Positions 6,879 through 13,011 of a stretch of 13,011 nt of DNA are shown here, in pieces. Source of the DNA: Deltaproteobacteria bacterium (GTDB lineage Bacteria > Desulfobacterota > Syntrophia > Syntrophales > UBA2210); contig JAFGSH010000183.1 in the NCBI GenBank assembly GCA_016934695.1, forward strand, positions 1 through 13,011. Direction: 5' to 3'. Below the pieces are notes generated by a model. The model was not told the DNA's origin. It ran no database searches and saw nothing but the letters and a program-made list of their open reading frames with translations. The translations under genes and the position numbers were made by a program. Position 1 is the first letter of the stretch. Each line of letters begins with the position of its first letter.

Positions 6879-7667
6879 TTATTCCTTTATGTTGAGAAAG
6901 TCCGTTATAGGGATGCCGGGCTCCCCCTCCTGTGGAATCCGGAAGAGGGCATCGGGCAGTGACTCGTTGAGAGAGACGCTCTGGATGACGCTGACGATCC
7001 ACGGGGTATCATTACGGTAATACGCTATCTTTCCTGGAAGCCACACATCCTTGTCCACCTGGCGGTACTCCGTGTATTCGGCCTTCAGGACGACGGTTTC
7101 CCCGCCGGATACCCCTACCCCGACGAACCGCAGGGGAAGCCTTCTTTCCCGCTCGATCCATACCCGGCTTCCCGGTGCCTCATCGGATCTCGTGCCTATG
7201 ACGATGACCACCTTCCGGTCTATCCGGTCGATACCGACCGTCCGGGTATCCACGCCGAGGAAATTGAGAGCGTTCAACAGATCAGGGACGGACTTCTGAA
7301 AAAATACAGTGGGGAAGACGGTGTCGATCCTGCGGGCACCGGCGTCTGATTCTTCAACTCCCAGAGCGAAGGCCGTTCGTCCACCCTGGATGAGGATATC
7401 GTTCCCGCGCGGAAACTTCCGTTCGGCCCTGAAACGGCCACCCTCCGCGATCGCGAGGAGTTCCTTGACCTTCGTCTCACCGGATGGGGCATCATATACC
7501 GTGGTTTCCATGATGATCTTTACGGTCCGGACCCCGTGATACGCCTTCAGTAAGGGTTCCAGCGTCCGTCCGGCGGAGCCGACATAGGCAACTCCCGCGG
7601 AGCTGAGGCCCAGCAATACGATCAGCGCACCAATGATATGGAATACGGGGTTCTTCATCGTTGACAT
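6879..7667 (-). CDS. LolA-like exported protein (outer-membrane lipoprotein-sorting-like domain)
   Basis: A 262-residue protein with a hydrophobic N-terminal export signal (about residues 7-28, MKNPVFHIIGALIVLLGL then small residues), so it is probably periplasmic or membrane-tethered. The mature part alternates short beta-type segments and has hallmarks seen in LolA-like proteins: repeated TVYDAPSGETKVKE-type strands, VWIERERRLPLRF (169-181), KAEYTEYRQVDKDVWLPGKI (195-214) and a C-terminal PDALFRIP (238-245). LolA folds bind lipoprotein acyl chains or other lipids in transit; the exact cargo is unknown. Start: ATG at 7667 with a weak AGG site 8 bases away; an ATG at 7658 is nearly as good, and the frame is open to 7724. 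It lies between dksA (114-base gap) and priA (5-base gap), and its last codons carry priA's ribosome-binding site. Confidence is moderate because the fold call rests on pattern only. Confidence 0.68.
   Translation of the reverse strand: MSTMKNPVFHIIGALIVLLGLSSAGVAYVGSAGRTLEPLLKAYHGVRTVKIIMETTVYDAPSGETKVKELLAIAEGGRFRAERKFPRGNDILIQGGRTAFALGVEESDAGARRIDTVFPTVFFQKSVPDLLNALNFLGVDTRTVGIDRIDRKVVIVIGTRSDEAPGSRVWIERERRLPLRFVGVGVSGGETVVLKAEYTEYRQVDKDVWLPGKIAYYRNDTPWIVSVIQSVSLNESLPDALFRIPQEGEPGIPITDFLNIKE
6883..6888 (-). promoter_or_regulatory. Ribosome-binding site selecting the GTG start of priA
   Basis: AAAGGA, inside the final codons of the LolA-like gene, lies 9 bases before the priA GTG at 6873-6871. 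It supports a start that gives the conserved PriA N-terminus rather than a longer reading frame, and it makes translation of priA likely to depend on ribosomes finishing the upstream gene. Confidence 0.7.
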
Positions 7668-7781
7668 GGGATCGAGCCTGGGCGGCATCGTTCTGTGGAG
7701 CTTATGGGCGTAACTCAGCGGCATGTTGTTGCCACGGATACGGGGCTGGTGTCATCGGAGCAACTGGATTGTGTGGAGGGA

Positions 7782-8144
7782 CTACTCACCCCTCTGTTTT
7801 TCCTGTTCCTCCTGCTTGGTCTTGCATTCGATACAGAGGGTGGTGACCGGACGTGCCATCAATCTCTTTTCGGATATCTTTTTCCCGCATACCTCGCAGA
7901 TTCCAAAGGTGCCGTCTTCAATGCGCTGGAGGGCTTCCCGCATCTTCTTTGCCAGCTTCCGTTCCCTGTCCCTGATCCGCAGCTCGAAGTTCCTGTCGGA
8001 TTCCTGGGAAGCCCTGTCTGTTACATCGGGGAAACTCTCCGTTCCACCCGTCATCTCGGAAACGGTCTTCCCGGCCTCGCCCAACAGCTCTTCGATTTTC
8101 TGCGTGAAAAGGTTCTTGAAATATGCAAGCTGCTCCGGTTTCAT
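7782..8144 (-). CDS. dksA: DksA/TraR-family RNA polymerase-binding transcription factor
   Basis: A 120-residue DksA-type protein. DksA inserts its coiled-coil into the RNA polymerase secondary channel and, with ppGpp, retunes transcription of rRNA and biosynthetic genes. The N-terminal half forms a coiled-coil hairpin whose tip carries the functional DxxDxA motif as DVTDRA (residues 40-45), followed by SQESDRNFELRIRDRERKL. The C-terminal C4 zinc finger is CEVC (83-86) and CIEC (104-107), preceded by ALQRIEDGTFGIC, a near-signature of the family. Length is a little shorter than E. coli DksA (151 residues), as is usual for many deltaproteobacterial and TraR-like members. The ATG at 8144 is preceded by AAAGGTGGGG at somewhat long spacing (about 11 bases). 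A candidate promoter sits directly upstream. Whether it is the main DksA or one of several paralogues cannot be told. Confidence 0.93.
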   Translation of the reverse strand: MKPEQLAYFKNLFTQKIEELLGEAGKTVSEMTGGTESFPDVTDRASQESDRNFELRIRDRERKLAKKMREALQRIEDGTFGICEVCGKKISEKRLMARPVTTLCIECKTKQEEQEKQRGE

Positions 8145-8182
8145 GTGACGTCTATCCCCACCTTTTTTAAATTGAATGAACC

Positions 8183-8211
8183 CCTATATACAATGAAGCC
8201 CTGTTTGTAAA
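8183..8211 (-). promoter_or_regulatory. Candidate promoter between rfaE2 and dksA
   Basis: On the minus strand, TTTACA (plus 8206-8211) is a plausible -35 element. TATAGG (8183-8188) with a 17-base spacer, or TATATA (8185-8190) with a 15-base spacer, would be the -10. The region 8145-8217 is distinctly AT-rich compared with its neighbours, and this is the only gap of this composition within the right-hand gene run. It would let dksA, the LolA-like gene and priA be expressed apart from the upstream genes. Confidence 0.5.
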
Positions 8212-8217
8212 GAAAAA

Positions 8218-8721
8218 TTACGCCTCCTTTTTGTAAGCATTCATGATCCTTTCGATTATCCCGGTCGTCGAGGCAGGATGCCGGGTTGCGTTTTCCTCAA
8301 ACTGCGGAACGATGACAACCCTGCCGCCCCGCTGTTCGACTGATGCGCGTCCGACGACGGCCCCCTGATCCCAGTCCCCTCCTTTCACCAGGATGTCCGG
8401 CTCGATATACTCTATGAGCGCGAGAGGGGTGTCTTCGTCAAAGATGGTCACATAGTCGATCATCTCGAGGGATGCCAGGATGTACGCGCGTTCATCCTGG
8501 GGTACGATGGGCCGGAGCGGTCCCTTGATGGATCGTATCGATGCATCGCTGTTGAGGCCGAGGATCAGGATATCGCCCAGTCCTTTCGCCTGTTCGAGAT
8601 ATTTGACATGCCCGATGTGCAGGATATCGAAACAGCCGTTGGTGAAGACGATCCGCTTTCCTTTCCCCTTGAGCGCCAGGACCCGCTCTTTCAGATCGTT
8701 CCTGGCCAGTATCTTGCTCAT
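8218..8721 (-). CDS. rfaE2: D-glycero-beta-D-manno-heptose 1-phosphate adenylyltransferase (RfaE2/HldE C-terminal type)
   Basis: Transfers AMP from ATP to heptose-1-phosphate, yielding ADP-heptose for the LPS inner core. The 167-residue protein is a stand-alone nucleotidyltransferase: the HxGH signature is in NGCFDILHIGHVKYL (28-42), followed by LILGLNSDASIRSIKGPLRP (52-71), VPQDERAYILASLEMIDYV (73-91), ILVKGGDW (110-117) and the C-terminal STTGIIERI (151-159). In E. coli this domain is fused to the heptose kinase; here the kinase is absent from the window and must be elsewhere if the pathway is complete. Start: ATG at 8721 with GAGAGG 6 bases upstream; the frame is open further to 8817 but that portion overlaps comF and lacks family similarity. 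It follows comF by 29 bases. Confidence 0.93.
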   Translation of the reverse strand: MSKILARNDLKERVLALKGKGKRIVFTNGCFDILHIGHVKYLEQAKGLGDILILGLNSDASIRSIKGPLRPIVPQDERAYILASLEMIDYVTIFDEDTPLALIEYIEPDILVKGGDWDQGAVVGRASVEQRGGRVVIVPQFEENATRHPASTTGIIERIMNAYKKEA

Positions 8722-8727
8722 TACGCA

Positions 8728-8733
8728 CCTCTC
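8728..8733 (-). promoter_or_regulatory. Shine-Dalgarno site fixing the rfaE2 start
   Basis: GAGAGG, 6 bases before the ATG at 8721, selects that codon over a longer reading that would begin inside comF. Confidence 0.75.
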
Positions 8734-8750
8734 CCTGTAAACCCGGCCCT

Positions 8751-9485
8751 TCACGCCCTTGCCAGCGTCAGCACCGCCACTTCCCGGGCACCGTTCTTGA
8801 TCAGCACACGCGCACACTCCATGACCGTGCTCCCGGTAGTGTAGACATCGTCTATCACCAGCACCCTGCGTCCCCGGACCCTGCTGCGATCGTTCACTTC
8901 AAAGACTCCCCGTACGTTTTCCTTTCGCTCTTTCCCCGAGAGAGTAACCTGCGCCTCGGTGTAAACCGTGCGCCTCAGAACAGAGAAGTCGAGAGGCATG
9001 GAATGCCGTCGCGATACCTCCCTCGCGAGGATAAGCGACTGGTTAAAACCCCGCCGTCTCAACCTGCTTGGGTGGAGCGGAACGGGGATGACCAGAGAAT
9101 ACCGCCCTATCGCCAGAGAATCGTACGAGGCCTGCGCCATCATCCGTCCCAGGGCCTCCCCCACCGATATATCGCCGCGGTACTTGAAGAGATGGATGGC
9201 ATCGAGGAGAACCCCCTCATATCTGCCCCATGACCTGGCCACCGTAAAGGGAGGCGGCGACAGAATGCACTCCTCGCACAGATGGTCTTCACCAAACGCC
9301 GCCGGGAAGGGCACCCCGCAGGTGGGGCACAGGGGGGATATCGTCAGGCGAACCGTCGACGCGCAGTCGGCGCAGAAGGGGCCTTCCCCGGGCCTTACTA
9401 AAACGGCCCCGCACGTCGGACAGGTCGGCGGAAACAGGAGGTCGCCAAGGCCCGATATCGCTTCTGTCGCTTCACATATCATCAT
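8751..9485 (-). CDS. ComF-family double zinc-ribbon and phosphoribosyltransferase-domain protein
   Basis: A 244-residue ComF-like protein. The N-terminus holds two cysteine clusters resembling zinc ribbons: C22/C25 with C38/C41, and C53/C56 with C70/C73. The rest is a type I phosphoribosyltransferase domain: IPVPLHPSRLRRRGFNQS (133-150), typical of ComF proteins, and the PRPP-binding motif VLVIDDVYTTGST (208-220). ComF is known for DNA uptake in competent Gram-positive and some Gram-negative bacteria, yet the family is universal in non-competent species and its biochemical role is not established. The start is one of two adjacent ATGs (9485 or 9482); either overlaps the end of rsfS, by 14 or 11 bases, and the nearest good ribosome site (GAGGGAG) is about 13 bases upstream. 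The overlap and direction imply cotranslation with rsfS. No competence genes are near. Confidence 0.9.
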   Translation of the reverse strand: MMICEATEAISGLGDLLFPPTCPTCGAVLVRPGEGPFCADCASTVRLTISPLCPTCGVPFPAAFGEDHLCEECILSPPPFTVARSWGRYEGVLLDAIHLFKYRGDISVGEALGRMMAQASYDSLAIGRYSLVIPVPLHPSRLRRRGFNQSLILAREVSRRHSMPLDFSVLRRTVYTEAQVTLSGKERKENVRGVFEVNDRSRVRGRRVLVIDDVYTTGSTVMECARVLIKNGAREVAVLTLARA

Positions 9486-9858
9486 CGAGAACGGTCAGCT
9501 CCCTCATGGATGCTGCGATTGTCATCCTCGGCGCATCCGACCACAGGCCCTCGATGTCATAGAACTCCCTCACGGGCCTGTAGAATATATGCAGGATCAC
9601 ATCACCGTAATCCATCAGTATCCAGCTTCCGGAGCGTTCCCCTTCGATTCCCAGGGGGGATATGCCCGTCTTTTTCAGCGTGTGACCGATATGATCGGCG
9701 AGCGCCCGTATTTGTCGATCCGAATTTCCGCTGCATATCACAAAATAGTCGGCAAAGGAGGAGAGATCCTTCACGCTGAGGATGACAAGGTCTTCCGCTT
9801 TCCTCTCCAAGGCCGCATTGACGCACCGGAGGACAAGCTGTCGTGGATCCAACACCAT
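9472..9858 (-). CDS. rsfS: Ribosomal silencing factor RsfS (Iojap family)
   Basis: Binds ribosomal protein uL14 on the 50S subunit and blocks joining with 30S when nutrients run out. The 128-residue product matches the family along its length: LVILSVKDLSSFADYFVICS (24-43), GNSDRQIRALADHI (44-57), GIEGERSGSWILMDYGDVILHIF (70-92) and FYDIEGLWSDAP (99-110). Start: the first three codons are ATG, GTG and TTG, all potential starts. AAAGG is only 1 base from the ATG but 4 and 7 bases from the GTG and TTG, so translation may begin at codon 2 or 3. No in-frame start exists upstream before a TGA. Its 3' end overlaps comF. The 131-base gap from purA contains inverted repeats. Confidence 0.95.
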   Translation of the reverse strand: MVLDPRQLVLRCVNAALERKAEDLVILSVKDLSSFADYFVICSGNSDRQIRALADHIGHTLKKTGISPLGIEGERSGSWILMDYGDVILHIFYRPVREFYDIEGLWSDAPRMTIAASMRELTVLDDDM

Positions 9859-9894
9859 ACCTTTGATAAGAACCGCCCTCCTGCATCATCTCCC

Positions 9895-9944
9895 GGCACC
9901 GCAACGGCTGCGGGCCGGTGCCTTCTCTGCCCATATGTCGGCAG
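9895..9944 (-). other. Two inverted repeats in the purA-rsfS spacer
   Basis: On the minus strand, CTGCC/GGCAG (arms 9940-9944 and 9927-9931, 8-base loop) is followed by a stronger 7-base arm pair GGCACCG/CGGTGCC (9916-9922 and 9895-9901, 14-base loop, with further internal pairing possible). They lie within the 131-base spacer between purA and rsfS. No T-run follows the strong stem in the direction of transcription, so it does not look like an intrinsic terminator. It could be an RNA processing or leader structure, or chance pairing in GC-rich DNA. Confidence 0.4.
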
Positions 9945-9989
9945 GGATTCATTCGGTACGTACGAGTCTCCGCTTATACGGATTGAACC

Positions 9990-11288
9990 TCATCGATGAA
10001 ACGGGCTCTCCAGCATGATGGTCTCTTCCCTCCCCGGTCCCACGGAGACGAGAGACATCGGCACGCCGGCCAATTCCTCCAGTCGTTCGATATACCGCTT
10101 CGCGCTGGAGGGGAGATCGTCCATGGTCTTCGCCCCGCTGATATCCTCAGTCCATCCCTCCATCTCTTCATAGACGGGGCTGCATCGTCCGAGCACCTTT
10201 GTATCGGGGGGAACAGATTCGGAAAATTCTTCACTCCCGGTCCGATACGCGACACATACCTTGATCGGATCGATTCCCGTGAGAACGTCCAGTTTCGTCA
10301 GTGCCAGCCCGGTGATCCCCGAGACCCTGACCGACTGTCTGACGAGGACCATGTCGAGCCACCCGCACCGGCGTTTTCTCCCCGTTGTCGCGCCGAACTC
10401 GCACCCCACCTGCTGAAGCCGTTCGCCCAGGTCTCCCGTCAGCTCCGTGGCGAACGGTCCCTCCCCGACCCGGGTTGTATACGCCTTACAGATACCCACG
10501 ACGGCATCTATCCGTGTGGGGCCGATCCCCGCACCGCAGCAAGCACTCCCCGCCGCCGTATTGGAGGACGTCACAAAGGGGTACGTCCCATGATCGATAT
10601 CGAGATGGCATCCCTGCGCCCCCTCGAACAGGACATCCTTGCCCTTCTTGATCTCCCGGTCGAGGATGAGAGAGGTGTTTGCCGCATACTGTCTGAGACG
10701 GCCGGCATATCCGGAATACTCGTCGAATATGGCAGCGGGGTCCACGGGACTGTCGTTGTGAAACTGTGTCAGATAGAAGTTTTTCTCCTCGACATTCGCG
10801 CGCAGCATTTCACCGAACGTCTCGCCGTCGAGGAGGTCGCACACCCGGATGCCGGTGCGCGCGATCTTGTCCTCGTAAGCGGGGCCGATCCCTCGCCCTG
10901 TTGTGCCGATCTTTGCCCGCCCCCTCTTCATTTCACGAGCCCTGTCCAGACTCTTATGATACGGCATGATGATGTGGGCGTTATGGCTGACGTACAGTTT
11001 GGTATCGGGGAGAAACAGGTTCCGTTCGTGCAACTCATCGATCTCCCGGAGCAACACTTCGGGATCGATCACCATCCCGTTGCCGAGGATACAGATCTTG
11101 TGGTCGTGGAGAATCCCCGAAGGCACCAGATGGAGGATGGTCTGCCGTCCTTCGACCACCAGGGTATGTCCCGCGTTGTTTCCTCCCTGGAAGCGGGCGA
11201 TGACATCCGCCTCACGGGCGTAGAGATCAACGATCTTCCCTTTTCCCTCGTCGCCCCACTGAGTACCGACTACGATTGCCTGTGCCAT
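9990..11288 (-). CDS. purA: Adenylosuccinate synthetase
   Basis: Joins aspartate to IMP using GTP, the first committed step from IMP to AMP. The 432-residue product is the normal length. It opens with the GTP-binding loop GTQWGDEGKGK (8-18) including catalytic Asp13, and has NNAGHTL (37-43) with catalytic His41. IGTTGRGIGPAYEDK, GAQGCHLDIDHGTYPFVTSSN and a conserved VGICKAYTTRVGEGPF segment follow, then GATTGRKRRCGWLD, the IMP/GTP region. The C-terminus ends SVGPGREETIMLESPFHR. The ATG at 11288 has GGAGG just 3 bases before it, tighter than usual, but no alternative start fits the family. It lies 31 bases downstream of serA, suggesting an operon. Confidence 0.98.
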   Translation of the reverse strand: MAQAIVVGTQWGDEGKGKIVDLYAREADVIARFQGGNNAGHTLVVEGRQTILHLVPSGILHDHKICILGNGMVIDPEVLLREIDELHERNLFLPDTKLYVSHNAHIIMPYHKSLDRAREMKRGRAKIGTTGRGIGPAYEDKIARTGIRVCDLLDGETFGEMLRANVEEKNFYLTQFHNDSPVDPAAIFDEYSGYAGRLRQYAANTSLILDREIKKGKDVLFEGAQGCHLDIDHGTYPFVTSSNTAAGSACCGAGIGPTRIDAVVGICKAYTTRVGEGPFATELTGDLGERLQQVGCEFGATTGRKRRCGWLDMVLVRQSVRVSGITGLALTKLDVLTGIDPIKVCVAYRTGSEEFSESVPPDTKVLGRCSPVYEEMEGWTEDISGAKTMDDLPSSAKRYIERLEELAGVPMSLVSVGPGREETIMLESPFHR

Positions 11289-11319
11289 GATCCTCCGTCC
11301 CCACCGTGCAGCCTCCAGG

Positions 11320-12903
11320 CTACATCTCTATTCCGATAACGGATATGATATTGGGCAGCCCCCTCAGCCGCGTCATGGTTTCTTTAGAGACGGGGGTATC
11401 CGTGCTCAGCACGACCAAGGCCTTCCCGTCCACCTGCTCTCTGCTGAGATGGAGCCGTGCGATGTTGACGCTATCGTCCCCCAGGGTGGTGGCTATGTTG
11501 CCGATGACGCCGGGTCTGTCGTGGTTGTACAGCATCAGCATGGATCCCTCGGGGATGACATCCAGCACGAACTGATTGATCCTGACGATCCGCAGGTCCT
11601 CCCGCCCGAATATGGCCCCCGCCGCGAATGCGGCCTCCTGATCCGTTTTCACGGTGACGGAGATCATATTCTTGTAGTCCTTCACCTCGCTGCTCTTCGA
11701 TTCTATGATACTGATCCCCCGCTCCCTCGCTATAATCGGGGCGTTGATATAGTTGACGTTTTCCTTCAGGGCCGGCGTGAGGAACCCCTTGAGGAACGAT
11801 ACGGTGACGGGAGCCACATTATGCTCGAGTATGGAGCCGCTGTACTCGATGGCGACCTCCGTGATCCCCCCGACCACGATCTGTGCCACAAAATCCCCGA
11901 TCTTTTCTCCCAAGGTCAGATACGGTTTTATCAGGGCGAGGGTCTCCGCGCTGACGGATGGGAAATTAACGGCATTCTTTATCTCCCCCTTTGTCAGATA
12001 ATCCACTATCTGCTGGGCGATGGCAATGGCTACATTTCTCTGCGCCTCATCCGTCGACGCCCCCAGGTGGGGCGTGCAGATGATATTGTCCAGGGAGAGA
12101 AGTTTCGTGTTCGTGGTCGGCTCATCGACGAAAACGTCGAGGGCGGCACCGGCGACCTTTCCGGAGAGAAGGGCGTCATACAGATCGTCTTCATCGACGA
12201 TCCCGCCTCGAGCGCAGTTTATAACGAATACGCCGTCCTTCATCTTCGCGAAAGAAGCGGCGTTGATCAGACCCCGTGTCTCCTCCGTCAGGGGAGTGTG
12301 CACCGAGATGAAATCGGCCTTCTGGAGGACCTCGTCGAGCGGGGCCAGGGCGATCCCCATCTTCTCCGCCGCTTCATACGAGATAAAGGGGTCGTAGGCC
12401 ATCACGTTCATGGTCAGTCCCTGGGCTCGATTGGCCACGATGGAACCCACCCGGCCGATACCAATGATTCCCAGCGTCTTGTTGGAGACTTCCGAACCCA
12501 TGAACTTTTTCTTCTCCCACTTGCCCGCCTTGGTGGAAGCGGTGGCCTGGGGAATCCTTCGGGCCAGAGAAAGCATCATCGCTATGGCGTGTTCCGCGGT
12601 GGTGATCGTGTTGCCGCCGGGGGTATTCATGACGACGATCCCCTTCTTGCTCGCTGCATCGACCGCCACGTTATCCAGCCCGATCCCGGCCCTTCCGATC
12701 ACCTTGAGCTTGCCGGCCGCATCGATGATCTCTTCCGTTACCTTGGTGGCGCTCCGTATCGCCAGACCGTCATAGTTCTTTATGACATCCTTCATCTCGC
12801 CGGGGGTCAGGCCGGTCTTGACATCGACCTCGATACCCGGGGCATTCTTGAATATCTCGATACCTTCTTTCTCCAGCGTATCGCTTACCAGAACCCTCTT
12901 CAT
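11320..12903 (-). CDS. serA: D-3-phosphoglycerate dehydrogenase, long form with ACT domain
   Basis: Oxidises 3-phosphoglycerate to 3-phosphohydroxypyruvate with NAD, the first step of serine synthesis. The 527-residue protein is the long type: substrate/cofactor domains with GRAGIGLDNVAVDAA (70-84), the Rossmann loop GIIGIGRVGS (145-154), catalytic Arg232 in NCARGGIVDE, Glu261 in DVFVDEP and His279 in TPHLGAST. An intervening allosteric (ASB) domain follows (about 320-445), then a C-terminal ACT domain (about 446-527) with NHDRPGVIGNIATTLG, the probable serine-sensing site. This architecture suggests feedback control by serine, though not every long-form enzyme is inhibited. The ATG at 12903 has AAAGGA about 11 bases upstream, slightly long. 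A nine-codon open frame just upstream ends on an ATGA overlapping this start. Its upstream neighbour is the tail of a probable aminotransferase. Confidence 0.98.
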   Translation of the reverse strand: MKRVLVSDTLEKEGIEIFKNAPGIEVDVKTGLTPGEMKDVIKNYDGLAIRSATKVTEEIIDAAGKLKVIGRAGIGLDNVAVDAASKKGIVVMNTPGGNTITTAEHAIAMMLSLARRIPQATASTKAGKWEKKKFMGSEVSNKTLGIIGIGRVGSIVANRAQGLTMNVMAYDPFISYEAAEKMGIALAPLDEVLQKADFISVHTPLTEETRGLINAASFAKMKDGVFVINCARGGIVDEDDLYDALLSGKVAGAALDVFVDEPTTNTKLLSLDNIICTPHLGASTDEAQRNVAIAIAQQIVDYLTKGEIKNAVNFPSVSAETLALIKPYLTLGEKIGDFVAQIVVGGITEVAIEYSGSILEHNVAPVTVSFLKGFLTPALKENVNYINAPIIARERGISIIESKSSEVKDYKNMISVTVKTDQEAAFAAGAIFGREDLRIVRINQFVLDVIPEGSMLMLYNHDRPGVIGNIATTLGDDSVNIARLHLSREQVDGKALVVLSTDTPVSKETMTRLRGLPNIISVIGIEM

Positions 12904-12951
12904 GAATCGCCGCGTCCTTTCTCTTCCATGGTCACCTGGCCGACCCGCCGG

Positions 12952-13011
12952 TCACAGATCCCCCATCTTGCCCAGGCACGCCTTCTCCAGACCTGCGATG
13001 ACCGCCCTGAC
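12952..13011 (-). CDS. C-terminal tail of a probable class V aminotransferase (5' part outside window)
   Basis: Only the last 19 codons and the TGA stop (12954-12952) are in the window, reading VRAVIAGLEKACLGKMGDL. The frame is in the same direction as serA with a 48-base gap. The 'AV-GLEKA' helix resembles the C-terminal helix of class V PLP-dependent aminotransferases (serine-pyruvate, alanine-glyoxylate or phosphoserine type), which often sit beside serA, where they could supply the second step of serine synthesis. With so little sequence the family call rests largely on context, and another protein tail is quite possible. Confidence 0.45.
   Translation of the reverse strand, partial: VRAVIAGLEKACLGKMGDL

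Noticed and set aside
6874..7002. N-terminal extension of PriA to an ATG at 7002
   Set aside because: It lies wholly inside the LolA-like gene in another frame; the GTG at 6873 has a ribosome site and gives the conserved PriA start.
9895..9922. GC-rich hairpin downstream of purA as a rho-independent terminator
   Set aside because: No T-run follows on the minus strand; the sequence continues GGGAGATGATGC.
9970..9995. GGTTCAATCC string near the purA end, resembling a tRNA T-loop
   Set aside because: The flanking bases do not form a T-stem, no anticodon arm or acceptor stem can be drawn, and it overlaps the purA stop region.
8968..9999. Long plus-strand open frame of 343 codons opposite comF and rsfS
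   Set aside because: It lies antisense to two well-recognised genes, has no recognisable motif, and is explained by GC-rich codon structure on the opposite strand.
9996..11339. Long plus-strand open frame of 447 codons opposite purA
   Set aside because: It is fully antisense to an unmistakable purA; its composition (rich in Arg, Pro, His, Asp) is that of a mirror frame.

Overview
The window is GC-rich, gene-dense bacterial chromosome with ordinary housekeeping content. A monofunctional RfaE2-type heptose-1-phosphate adenylyltransferase (LPS core sugar) and a LolA-like envelope protein point to a Gram-negative cell. DksA, an ACT-domain malic enzyme, a long-form ACT-containing SerA and an ACSM-type acyl-CoA synthetase together would fit an anaerobic deltaproteobacterium (Desulfobacterota, perhaps Syntrophales-like). 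That placement is inference from gene content and protein style; there is no rRNA or other decisive marker here.

Layout. (1) 1-1862, minus strand: plsC-type acyltransferase, a small three-helix membrane protein whose start overlaps the plsC stop (ATGA), and an NAD(P)-dependent malic enzyme with an N-terminal ACT domain, cut by the window edge. (2) 1863-2080: divergent intergenic region with a good sigma70-type promoter facing right. (3) 2081-4469, plus strand: a short nitroreductase-family flavoprotein, then a complete medium-chain acyl-CoA synthetase-like ligase behind its own candidate promoter. (4) 4462-13011, minus strand, read right to left: the tail of a probable PLP-dependent aminotransferase, serA, purA, rsfS, comF-like phosphoribosyltransferase, rfaE2, dksA/traR-type regulator, LolA-like protein, priA. 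priA runs tail-to-tail into the acyl-CoA synthetase gene and the two overlap by 8 bases.

How the genes work together. The right-hand run is a long co-directional cluster with mostly short gaps: serine synthesis (serA, probably with the upstream aminotransferase), AMP synthesis (purA), ribosome hibernation (rsfS), a ComF-family protein, LPS heptose activation (rfaE2), and then, from an internal candidate promoter, stringent-response transcription control (dksA), envelope biogenesis (LolA-like) and replication restart (priA). The left side combines phospholipid synthesis (plsC), acid activation to acyl-CoA, and malate/pyruvate interconversion.

No tRNA, rRNA, CRISPR array, insertion sequence, phage gene or long repeat was seen. 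No intergenic stretch exceeds 300 bases; the largest are 1863-2080, 2654-2825 and 9859-9989. I found no convincing novel multi-gene system. The items under findings are modest: an uncharacterised membrane protein coupled to plsC, a structured spacer before rsfS, unusual gene junctions and start sites, and enzymes whose ligand or substrate is unknown.
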